In this document: piece by piece, positions 1 to 5,071 of the stretch
How positions within the stretch are numbered: the first letter of the stretch is position 1
Layout: the number at the start of each line of letters is the position of its first letter
Source: Helicobacteraceae bacterium
GTDB taxonomy: Bacteria > Campylobacterota > Campylobacteria > Campylobacterales > Sulfurimonadaceae
Assembly: GCA_027056525.1 (NCBI GenBank)
Contig: JALUKO010000073.1
Location: 1 to 5,071, forward strand
DNA length: 5,071 nucleotides
Direction: 5' to 3'
Position numbers and translations under genes: made by a program
The notes under the pieces: model-generated
Told to the model about the DNA's origin: nothing
The model's input: the letters and a program-made list of their open reading frames with translations, nothing else
Databases searched by the model: none

Positions 1-1151
1 TCAACCTTCTCAAAGAGGTCGATGATGAACTAGCTCGTCAAAACACAGAGATCTTAAATGAAATAGCATCAGCTTCTAAAACAAATATGGTGATTTCTCT
101 TGTAAGCTACACCCTTTTTGCAATCATTATCTTTATCATTATCTTTACTATCAGTAGGGGTGTTAACAGAAGTGTTAGAAGCTCTCTTAAGAAAATCGAA
201 TGTGTCTCTTCTGATCTTGACTTAACATGTAACATCATAGTCGAAGGTAAAGATGAGATATCACAGATCTCCCGTGCGATACACACTATGATAAGTGCAT
301 TTAAACAAAGCGTTTACAAAGCCAAAGAGGTTTCAGTGACAAGCGCCAAAGAGAGTCATAAACTTACAACGATAGTGGAAGAACTTGCCAACAATACTAA
401 AGAAGCCGATACAAAAATTGACAATATCAACTCTTTGGTTACTGAAATCGGTGAAAGACTTGACACAGTTGAAGAAGCTTCTATTACAGTGACTGAAGAT
501 TTAAATAAAACATTTAATGTGCTAGATGATTTCATAAACAAACTTGTAAGTGTTGTTACTTCCATCGAGCAAGGGAGTGAGCACCAACAAGATCTTGTTC
601 AAAAAGTAGCATCATTAACCGAACAGGCTAAAAACATCAAAGAAGTGCTTGAGATCATCTCTGACATAGCAGATCAAACAAACCTTTTAGCGCTTAATGC
701 CGCCATAGAAGCTGCACGTGCCGGTGAGCATGGCCGCGGTTTTGCTGTTGTTGCCGATGAAGTGAGAAAACTTGCTGAGCGCACACAAAAAAGTTTAAGT
801 GAGATCAGTACCAATGTCAATCTGATTACACAAAATGTTGTGGAGATTTCAGAAGAGACCTCAATCACATCAAATAATATGCAAAATATAGCCGATTCTG
901 CACAAAGCCTTATCAGCTCATCAGAGGAGACAAAAGAGAACCTCTCCATAACAACAGACAAATCAAATAATGTAATGCACCAAAGTACCTATATAGCTAC
1001 AAAAACAAAAGAGCTTATCACCAATATGGAAGAGATTCTCGAAATCTCATCAAAAAATACGGAGCATAGACACCTTGTAGAAAATACAGCGACCACACTT
1101 TCACATGATGCGCAAATACTTCAAGATGAACTGAATAAATTTAAAATTTAA
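1..1151 (+). CDS. Methyl-accepting chemotaxis protein, C-terminal part (5' end outside window)
   Basis: This is a transmembrane chemoreceptor that would signal to CheA/CheW at the inner membrane. The frame is open from base 3 with no start codon before the edge, so the ATG at 87 is internal and the sensor domain lies upstream. Counting that Met as residue 1, the 28 codons before it are helical and polar, consistent with the last helix of a periplasmic sensor. A membrane segment spans about residues 4-22. A HAMP domain follows at about 24-76, including the stretch DLDLT...GKDEISQISRA. The rest is a long coiled-coil signalling hairpin. Its tip is unmistakable: LALNAAIEAARAGE, then RGFAVVADEVRKLAERT (about residues 199-230, nt 680-780). 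About 20 heptads lie on each side of the tip, suggesting the 40-heptad class, a rough count. The C-terminus ends in NKFKI with no NWETF-like CheR/CheB tether. The ligand cannot be told. The stop overlaps the start of the next gene by one base. Confidence 0.95.
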   Translation, partial: NLLKEVDDELARQNTEILNEIASASKTNMVISLVSYTLFAIIIFIIIFTISRGVNRSVRSSLKKIECVSSDLDLTCNIIVEGKDEISQISRAIHTMISAFKQSVYKAKEVSVTSAKESHKLTTIVEELANNTKEADTKIDNINSLVTEIGERLDTVEEASITVTEDLNKTFNVLDDFINKLVSVVTSIEQGSEHQQDLVQKVASLTEQAKNIKEVLEIISDIADQTNLLALNAAIEAARAGEHGRGFAVVADEVRKLAERTQKSLSEISTNVNLITQNVVEISEETSITSNNMQNIADSAQSLISSSEETKENLSITTDKSNNVMHQSTYIATKTKELITNMEEILEISSKNTEHRHLVENTATTLSHDAQILQDELNKFKI

Positions 1152-1153
1152 TG
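1149..1153 (+). promoter_or_regulatory. TAATG stop-start overlap (translational coupling)
   Basis: The MCP stop codon TAA (1149-1151) shares its last A with the ATG (1151-1153) of the receiver-phosphatase gene. The preceding 25 bases are A/T-rich and contain no Shine-Dalgarno-like purine run, so the downstream start probably depends on ribosomes that finish the MCP. The overlap and missing SD are seen directly; coupling is inferred. Confidence 0.7.
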
Positions 1154-2860
1154 CCTAAACAACTTATAAGTGTAGATAAATCGGCTCTAGAGTATATAAA
1201 ATCTTCAACACTTCTGTGTGTCGAAGACAACAAGACGACACAGCTTCTCTACAAGTCTATCTTTGAAGATGTTGTAGAACATATTGTATGTGCCGACAAC
1301 GGGCAAGAGGGGTATGAAAAATATCTGGAGGAAGATGTTGACTTCATCATCACTGATTATGATATGGCTATGTTAAACGGTCTTGAGATGATCGCTCAAA
1401 TAAGAGAGTACGACAACAATATTCCTATAATCCTCGTCACTGCCATTGAAGACACTGAAGTGATCGTGGAGGCCCTGCGCTTAAACGTCAATAACTTTAT
1501 AAAAAAACCGATTAAGCCTACAGAAGTCATCGATGCCGTAACAGCTGCTTCAAAAGTTTTAATTGCAAACAGGTACTTGGAAGATCAAAGAAGAAAAAAG
1601 ATCGAAGAACTTGAAGAAAAAGAAAAATACAGCTCCTACCAAGAGGATCTGGCTTTTAAAAAAGAGCTAAACATTTTAAGAAATGATTTCTATTATCAAA
1701 TGCTTGAATATAAAAAAGACGGATTAGTCCAATACAACATACTCATAGATTTTCTATACCAACCACTTGATATACTCAGCGGTGATGCTTACTCTGCAAG
1801 GATTATTGACAGTAGTACAACTTTTTATCTAATAGTTGATGGGATGGGGAAAGGGATCTCTGCATCACTCAGCTCAATGCTCGTCACCGCCTACATCAAC
1901 CACCTTATCGATAGGATGAAAAAGGAGCAACGATTTGACTTACATGAAATAATCGATCAATCTATTGAATATTTACGACCTATCCTACTTGATGAGGAAG
2001 CGCTTGCAATAGATTTTATCGTTATAGATCATGGGAAAAATTACATGGAGTATGCAAAATTTGCAATGCCTGCTATTTTGATGCAAAACACGAACGATCA
2101 AATACTCACACTCAAGTCAAACAACCCTCCACTGAGTAAATATCTACATACTTTTTCAATATCATCTTATGATATATCTACAATAACCAAGTTCTTGTTT
2201 TATAGCGATGGGCTTGTGGAGAATGAGACCAAAAACTCCGGCAAACTTTACAATGATTTCATAGAGGAAGATTTTTTACACTCGTTTACAAAAGAGGGAT
2301 TCAAACAAAAAGTGTTTGAGAGGATCACAGCTCAAGAAGATGATATCACTCTTATTTTTCTTCATAAACTTTTACTTCAAGAAACAAAGATCGCTTCCAA
2401 ACAGTTTGAGAGCACATTAGCGGGAGTTGATGCAGCCAATGAATGGTACGCAAATGAGTTTGAGCAGATCACACACTCTGCCAAAACAATCTACAATGCA
2501 AATATTGTATTTACCGAACTCTTTATGAATGCTTATGAACATGGCAACCTGGGGCTAAGTGCACAAATGAAGCACCAACTTCTAGAAGATGATGTCTACT
2601 TTGAAACCTTGGTTGAAAAAGAGAAACTTTGCCATAAACGTATACGTGTAACTATAGATAAGATCACTTATAATGAGCACAATTATATCATTACTCAAAT
2701 TTCTGATGAGGGAGATGGTTTTGATACGCAAATACTAAGTAATATATTTAGAAATTCACAATCATTTAACGGAAGAGGTGTTTTTGTTTCAAGATCTTCA
2801 TCTTTAGGGATTTACTATAATTCACAAGGGAATGCTGTGCTGTATCTGCACAAAATATGA
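1151..2860 (+). CDS. Response regulator with PP2C (SpoIIE/RsbU) phosphatase and RsbW-like kinase domains
   Basis: This cytoplasmic signalling protein joins three domains. A receiver lies at about residues 19-137, with acidic pocket E25/D26, phospho-acceptor D69, T97 and K119-P120. A charged coiled-coil linker covers about 138-178. A PP2C-type SpoIIE phosphatase spans about 195-408, with metal ligands in SGDAY (D212), VDGMGKG (D230), YSDG (D353) and EDDIT (D397/D398). A GHKL ATPase of the RsbW/SpoIIAB anti-sigma type covers about 413-569, with an N-box (E456, N460, H464), a DEGDGF box (D519, G521, G523) and a GRG loop (541-543). All signature residues are intact. The same order is known in CrsR of Shewanella and HsbR of Pseudomonas, which dephosphorylate and phosphorylate a STAS antagonist. 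By analogy, receiver phosphorylation would shift the balance between the two output activities. No STAS or sigma gene is in view, so the target is unknown. It is translationally coupled to the MCP, so it may be that receptor's output. Confidence 0.93.
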   Translation: MPKQLISVDKSALEYIKSSTLLCVEDNKTTQLLYKSIFEDVVEHIVCADNGQEGYEKYLEEDVDFIITDYDMAMLNGLEMIAQIREYDNNIPIILVTAIEDTEVIVEALRLNVNNFIKKPIKPTEVIDAVTAASKVLIANRYLEDQRRKKIEELEEKEKYSSYQEDLAFKKELNILRNDFYYQMLEYKKDGLVQYNILIDFLYQPLDILSGDAYSARIIDSSTTFYLIVDGMGKGISASLSSMLVTAYINHLIDRMKKEQRFDLHEIIDQSIEYLRPILLDEEALAIDFIVIDHGKNYMEYAKFAMPAILMQNTNDQILTLKSNNPPLSKYLHTFSISSYDISTITKFLFYSDGLVENETKNSGKLYNDFIEEDFLHSFTKEGFKQKVFERITAQEDDITLIFLHKLLLQETKIASKQFESTLAGVDAANEWYANEFEQITHSAKTIYNANIVFTELFMNAYEHGNLGLSAQMKHQLLEDDVYFETLVEKEKLCHKRIRVTIDKITYNEHNYIITQISDEGDGFDTQILSNIFRNSQSFNGRGVFVSRSSSLGIYYNSQGNAVLYLHKI

Positions 2861-2867
2861 AAGAAGT

Positions 2868-2912
2868 TTAGCAATAGCTAAAGACCAAAAGGTCTTTAAA
2901 CTTATTTGCTAA
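2868..2912. terminator. Nested hairpin between convergent genes, probable bidirectional terminator
   Basis: An 8-bp perfect stem, TAAAGACC (2879-2886) and GGTCTTTA (2891-2898), closes an AAAA loop (TTTT on the - strand). Outside it TTAGCAA (2868-2874) pairs with TTGCTAA (2906-2912), the latter containing the last sense codons and stop of rplT. The structure fills the 41-bp gap between the phosphatase gene and rplT, as expected for a shared terminator. Neither strand has a real U-tract after the stem, so intrinsic termination would be weak; it could instead protect 3' ends. Confidence 0.5.
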
Positions 2913-3261
2913 GTGCTGCTTTTGATGCTTCTACAACTGCGCTAAACGCTGCTGCATCATTCATCGCCATGTCAGCAAGAATTTTACGATCAAGCTCGAT
3001 GCCAGATTTGTTAAGACCATTCATAAACGTTGAATAGTTCATGCCGTTAAGACGACAAGCCGCATTGATACGGATGATCCATAGTTTACGGAACTCACGT
3101 TTTTTCTGCTTACGATCACGAAACGCATACATAAGTGAGCGTTCAATTTGCTCTTTGGCTTTACGGAAGTGTTTACGGCGACCGCTATAAAAACCTTTTG
3201 CTAATTTTAATATCTTTTTGTGTCTTCTTCTACGAACAACACCTGTTTTTACTCTTGGCAT
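2902..3261 (-). CDS. rplT: 50S ribosomal protein L20
   Basis: L20 binds 23S rRNA early in 50S assembly. The 119-aa product has the usual family length and sequence: a very basic N-terminal arm starting MPRVKTGVVRRRRHKKILK, then AKGFYSGRRKHFRKAKE, DRKQKKREFRKLWIIRINAA and a C-terminal globular part with YSTFMNGL and ELDRKILADMA. The start is supported by an AAAAAGG Shine-Dalgarno (3268-3274) six bases upstream and by the invariant MPRVK N-terminus. It lies 99 nt downstream of rpmI, probably in one transcript, with a structured repeat in between. L20 represses its own operon in E. coli by binding the mRNA, so similar control is plausible here. It is convergent with the phosphatase gene. Confidence 0.99.
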   Translation of the reverse strand: MPRVKTGVVRRRRHKKILKLAKGFYSGRRKHFRKAKEQIERSLMYAFRDRKQKKREFRKLWIIRINAACRLNGMNYSTFMNGLNKSGIELDRKILADMAMNDAAAFSAVVEASKAALSK

Positions 3262-3279
3262 TTTTTTCCTTTTTCTTTA

Positions 3280-3340
3280 CCCAGCTACTTTGGTAGTCAG
3301 GGTGCCACTGCTTTGGTGGACTTGCCCAGATACTCTGGAG
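3280..3340 (-). promoter_or_regulatory. Structured mRNA element in rpmI-rplT spacer, candidate L20-responsive operator
   Basis: Read as - strand RNA, the spacer folds into three successive hairpins. They are CCAGA/TCTGG with a 3-nt loop (3338-3326), CCAC/GTGG with a 7-nt loop (3319-3305), and CTAC/GTAG with a CAAA loop (3296-3285). GGG (3327-3325) can also pair with CCC (3302-3300) around the second hairpin. The CTGG at 3284-3281 can alternatively pair with the CCAG at 3338-3335, which would break the first hairpin and close a larger fold six bases from the rplT Shine-Dalgarno. The location fits translational feedback, since L20 is a known mRNA-binding autorepressor. The pairing is seen in the sequence; L20 binding is inferred. 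The element could instead be a processing or stability structure. Confidence 0.45.
3281..3340 (-). repeat. Three imperfect tandem copies of a ~15-nt hairpin repeat
   Basis: On the + strand the copies are CCAGCTACTTTGGTAG (3281-3296), CCACTGCTTTGGTGG (3305-3319) and CCAGATACTCTGGAG (3326-3340), starting 24 and 21 bases apart. With one-base gaps, copy 2 differs from copy 1 at two other positions, both G/A, and copy 3 at two other positions. Each copy is itself a stem-loop. Changes tend to keep pairing: copy 2 has a shifted but intact stem, and copy 3 has a 5-bp stem. Confidence 0.65.
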
Positions 3341-3360
3341 ATTGGTTTCATTAACTATGA

Positions 3361-3552
3361 CTAGTTAATCATCGCTTTTACATTCGCTTCATCAACTTTA
3401 GCAACCACTTTTGGAGTGTTTTGCTTGCGACGAGTGCTTGCATCTTGTTTTGTTAAGATATGGCTTCTAAACGCTGTACCACGTTTAACAGTACCGTTCT
3501 TCTTAACTTTAAAACGCTTTACAGCGCCTTTTACCGATTTCATTTTTGGCAT
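3361..3552 (-). CDS. rpmI: 50S ribosomal protein L35
   Basis: L35 is a small basic protein of the large ribosomal subunit. The 63-aa product has normal family length and the expected N-terminal pattern MPKMKSVKGAVKRFKVKKNG, followed by KRGTAFRSHILTKQ and a K/R-rich stretch. An AAAGGA Shine-Dalgarno (3559-3564) sits six bases before the ATG, and the MPKMK start is invariant in the family, which fixes this start over the internal Met at residue 4. A perfect TATAAT box lies 33 bases upstream. It is first in a two-gene unit with rplT. infC, which often precedes rpmI in other bacteria, is not upstream here; a divergent small gene is there instead. Confidence 0.98.
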   Translation of the reverse strand: MPKMKSVKGAVKRFKVKKNGTVKRGTAFRSHILTKQDASTRRKQNTPKVVAKVDEANVKAMIN

Positions 3553-3584
3553 CGATAATCCTTTACGTAAAATTTGGAAATCGG

Positions 3585-3590
3585 ATTATA
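3585..3590 (-). promoter_or_regulatory. rpmI-rplT promoter, -10 box
   Basis: The - strand reads TATAAT, a perfect sigma-70 -10 box, preceded by an A/T-rich tract. No TTGACA-like -35 is at the right distance, which is common in Campylobacterota. A start seven bases on, near 3578, would give a 5' leader of about 26 nt carrying the rpmI Shine-Dalgarno. Confidence 0.7.
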
Positions 3591-3610
3591 CCTAAATTTT
3601 CCTAAATTTT
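3591..3610. repeat. Perfect 10-bp tandem repeat between divergent promoters
   Basis: CCTAAATTTT occurs twice back to back (3591-3600 and 3601-3610), one helical turn apart, between the two divergent -10 boxes. A near-inverted copy, AAAATTTGG, lies at 3569-3577 on the other side of the rpmI -10 box. It could be a regulator site, a curved A/T upstream element for either promoter, or a slippage duplication. Confidence 0.6.
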
Positions 3611-3619
3611 TGCTACAAT
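3611..3619 (+). promoter_or_regulatory. Extended -10 promoter of the 75-aa gene
   Basis: TGCTACAAT matches an extended -10 element (TGN plus TACAAT, one mismatch from TATAAT). With the hexamer at 3614-3619, standard spacing places +1 at about 3626, the A of the ATG. No -35 box is evident. Confidence 0.55.
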
Positions 3620-3625
3620 ACTTTT

Positions 3626-3853
3626 ATGAATTCAATTAAACATATACAAAACGCCCTTAAAGAGCTCGATGATGAAGTACAAAAAATCCTTTTAGACTAC
3701 TCAATACCACTCAATGAAAAAGACAACCTGATGCTTCCGATACTACAACAAAAGAGAGTTTTAACACAAACACTCGAAGATCTAACATACTTAAAAGAGC
3801 ATCCTCCCAAACCAAACCAACCATGCGGGATCTCAAAATACAGAGAGGATTGA
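3626..3853 (+). CDS. Conserved-looking small protein of unknown function (75 aa)
   Basis: I do not recognise this family. The product is small, soluble and charged, with no signal peptide or membrane segment. Residues 3-25 (IKHIQNALKELDDEVQKILL) and 36-58 (with QQKRVLTQTLEDL) look like two amphipathic helices separated by a turn around PLNEKDN, so a helical hairpin is likely. The tail is Pro-rich (HPPKPNQP, about 59-66) and has the only Cys (C67). It lies alone between the divergent rpmI and the convergent pseudopilin gene, filling the gap almost exactly and having its own promoter-like sequence, which supports it being real. No Shine-Dalgarno precedes the ATG, and the transcript is probably leaderless. 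The next in-frame Met is residue 36, which would remove the first helix. It ends one base from the stop of the opposing gene. Confidence 0.75.
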   Translation: MNSIKHIQNALKELDDEVQKILLDYSIPLNEKDNLMLPILQQKRVLTQTLEDLTYLKEHPPKPNQPCGISKYRED

Positions 3854-3854
3854 T

Positions 3855-4379
3855 TTAGTACTCATTGAGCGCTTTGATCTTGAGTAAGATATCCTCTTGC
3901 TCCTTAAAATCAATATGCACCAAAAACATCTCACTTTGTATGCCGTCGATTTTTTTACTGCTGCTGTAAACCCTGAAACTCTTTACTTCACCCAAATCAT
4001 CAACACTAAAAACATCCTCTTGCGAAAGTGGGTACTCTTTAAATTTTTTCAGTGACTCAAGTCTGTAAAGTTTTTTATTCTTTACAAGATAAGCGATATA
4101 AGGGTTAAAACGTTTATGTACGGAGTTGGCACTCTGAAAAAAAACCACATCCTCTTGCGGATTTTGTTTCCGTATAGAGACGTTCTCATCGAGCTTAAGT
4201 GCAAAGTCCAAATATATCACCCGCTTTTTGAGCTGTGTACTCTGCATCACATTGACTTTTGTTTCATAAAAGTTGTTTGTAGTGTTGAGTGAAGCGTAAC
4301 TTTTGTACAAAAAGATCATCATAATAGAGAGGATACTAATAGAAACAAGTAACTCTATAAGGGTAAAGCCTTTTCTCAT
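3855..4379 (-). CDS. Prepilin-like minor pseudopilin, GspJ/PilW-like
   Basis: This is a type IV pilin-like protein of 174 aa. The N-terminus MRKGFTLIELL is a classic class III signal: a prepilin peptidase would cut after G4, leaving F5 as first residue and E9 as the conserved Glu+5. A hydrophobic helix spans about residues 5-26, and the remainder is a charged periplasmic domain with no cysteines. The length and FTLIELL start suit a minor pseudopilin of the GspJ or PilW type, but the exact class is not resolved. It follows the other pseudopilin gene with a one-base TAATG overlap (4377-4381), and an AAGGA Shine-Dalgarno (4387-4391) lies seven bases before the ATG inside the upstream gene. It would act in the pseudopilus tip of a type II secretion, type IV pilus or DNA-uptake machine. 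It is the last gene of this unit in view, and no clear terminator follows. Confidence 0.85.
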   Translation of the reverse strand: MRKGFTLIELLVSISILSIMMIFLYKSYASLNTTNNFYETKVNVMQSTQLKKRVIYLDFALKLDENVSIRKQNPQEDVVFFQSANSVHKRFNPYIAYLVKNKKLYRLESLKKFKEYPLSQEDVFSVDDLGEVKSFRVYSSSKKIDGIQSEMFLVHIDFKEQEDILLKIKALNEY

Positions 4380-4864
4380 TACTGCATCCTTAATCGTATC
4401 AGCGAAGTAGAAGCTTCTTGAGTGCTATCTCTTTGCTTGACTTTTAGAATCGTTTTGCCCACTTCAAATGCCATACCTGAAGTGTTTTGCTTGAGCACCC
4501 CTTGTTCGTCATATTCATCTACCTGGTTTTCAGTATCTTCATACTCTTGCATATCAATTTTTTCAAGCTCTTGATAGATCACTGCAACCTTTACATTTTT
4601 GAGCTCTCTTTTAAGCTTACTCTCAATATCAAAATCTTTGACAAGCGCATCCATACGCACATCTTTTTTCTCAAAGCCATAATCGGGATTGGCTATAAAA
4701 AAAGAAGCATACTGATTTACCTGAGCATCTTTGCTAAGTTTGGAAAATATAAAACTACTGTTTCCCTGCATATTCAGAAGTGCTAAAATCACTACAGAGA
4801 TGATCATAACGGCGACCATAACCTCTATGAGAGTAAAAGCGCCTCTAAAATATGTTCTAGCCAT
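4379..4864 (-). CDS. Prepilin-like minor pseudopilin, GspI-like
   Basis: This is a 161-aa type IV pilin-like protein. The N-terminus MARTYFRGAFTLIEV carries the prepilin peptidase motif with cleavage predicted between A9 and F10, giving Glu+5 at E14. Position -1 is Ala rather than the usual Gly. A hydrophobic helix covers about residues 10-31. The periplasmic part has no Cys and contains a very acidic stretch, about residues 99-120, with 11 Asp/Glu of 22. The FTLIEVMVAVMIISVVILALL pattern resembles GspI/PilV-type minor pseudopilins; that class call is tentative. The start overlaps the end of the ATPase gene by 8 nt and the stop overlaps the next pseudopilin start by 1 nt, so the three are probably translated as a coupled set. 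A weak AGGG lies close before the ATG. Confidence 0.83.
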   Translation of the reverse strand: MARTYFRGAFTLIEVMVAVMIISVVILALLNMQGNSSFIFSKLSKDAQVNQYASFFIANPDYGFEKKDVRMDALVKDFDIESKLKRELKNVKVAVIYQELEKIDMQEYEDTENQVDEYDEQGVLKQNTSGMAFEVGKTILKVKQRDSTQEASTSLIRLRMQ

Positions 4865-5071
4865 GCCCTAGACCGATACGGATCGCTTCATCAAGAGAGG
4901 TCTCACCATCTAAGAGCATAAGCCGTAACTGTGAAGAGATCGTTTTGAGACCATCTTTTTCCAATGCTGTCTTAATGGTATGCTCATCTGTCGTTACTTT
5001 AAGAAGATCTTTGACACTGTCATTCATCACCAAAAGCTCCCCGATGGAGCGGCGACCTGCATAACCACTGT
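4857..5071 (-). CDS. GspE/PilB-type secretion ATPase, C-terminal 70 residues (rest outside window)
   Basis: This is the end of a type II secretion/type IV pilus assembly ATPase, the cytoplasmic motor that drives pseudopilus growth. The frame is open from 5069 to a TAG at 4857-4859, and the protein continues beyond the window edge. It begins SGYAGRRSIGELLVMND, matching the conserved GYxGRxxxxELL segment that follows the zinc-binding Cys motif in GspE/PilB proteins. The family's usual C-terminal helices follow (TIKTALEKDGLKTI, then DGETSLDEAIRIGLG), the last resembling the GxTTxEEVxRV ending. The Walker boxes and the Cys motif would be outside the window. Whether it is GspE, PilB or a competence ATPase cannot be decided from this tail. 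Its end overlaps the first pseudopilin start by 8 nt. Confidence 0.88.
   Translation of the reverse strand, partial: SGYAGRRSIGELLVMNDSVKDLLKVTTDEHTIKTALEKDGLKTISSQLRLMLLDGETSLDEAIRIGLGHG

Noticed and set aside
87..89. ATG at 87 as the MCP start
   Set aside because: The frame is open for 28 codons upstream to the edge with sensible helical residues, no SD precedes it, and starting here would leave no sensor domain or first membrane segment.
356..565. 69-aa open frame on the - strand inside the MCP gene
   Set aside because: It lies wholly within the strongly supported MCP frame, has low-complexity Ser/Val/Leu content and no SD; a shadow frame.
674..961. 95-aa open frame on the - strand inside the MCP signalling tip
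   Set aside because: It is antisense to the most conserved part of the MCP and resembles no protein I know; a shadow frame.
3280..3345. A tRNA or small RNA gene in the rpmI-rplT spacer
   Set aside because: The three hairpins do not form a cloverleaf: there is no acceptor stem pairing, T-loop motif or 7-bp anticodon loop arrangement, and no separate promoter is visible.
3859..3886. Inverted repeat TACTCA/TGAGTA as a terminator for the pseudopilin operon
   Set aside because: The stem is 6 bp with a 16-base loop, lies largely within coding sequence and has no U-tract; likely chance.
4487..4786. 99-aa hydrophobic open frame on the + strand
   Set aside because: It is antisense to the GspI-like pseudopilin gene; its Phe/Ile-rich character comes from the complement of Lys/Glu-rich codons.

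Overview
The window looks like a chromosomal segment from a free-living member of the Campylobacterota (Epsilonproteobacteria), perhaps a Sulfurimonas-like organism. This is an inference from AT-rich coding, the style of the chemoreceptor and its FKI-type C-terminus, rpmI-rplT standing apart from infC, and promoters with a good -10 but no -35 box. No marker present fixes the genus.

Left part (1-2860, + strand): a two-gene signalling unit. The C-terminal part of a membrane chemoreceptor (MCP) enters from the left edge. Its stop codon overlaps by one base (TAATG) the start of a 569-aa protein made of a receiver domain, a coiled-coil linker, a PP2C/SpoIIE serine phosphatase and an RsbW-like ATP-binding kinase domain. 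The second protein has the layout of a complete partner-switch regulator whose input is receiver phosphorylation. Its presumed STAS-domain partner is not in the window.

Middle (2868-3610, - strand): the ribosomal protein genes rpmI (L35) and rplT (L20) run toward the signalling unit. A nested hairpin fills the gap between the convergent genes. The 97-nt spacer between rpmI and rplT holds three imperfect copies of a ~15-nt hairpin-forming repeat just before the rplT ribosome binding site, a candidate autoregulatory RNA. rpmI has a perfect TATAAT box.

Divergent from rpmI (3611-3853, + strand) is a 75-aa gene of unknown function. Its extended -10 box places transcription start on the A of its ATG, so its mRNA is probably leaderless. 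A perfect 10-bp tandem duplication lies between the two divergent -10 boxes.

Right part (3855-5071, - strand): the end of a type II secretion/type IV pilus/competence operon, in transcription order a GspE/PilB-type ATPase (last 70 codons visible) and two prepilin-like minor pseudopilins. The genes overlap by 8 and 1 nt and are probably translationally coupled. The last pseudopilin gene ends one base from the end of the convergent 75-aa gene. No stretch over 300 bases lacks a gene, and I see no mobile elements, CRISPR arrays, rRNA or tRNA.
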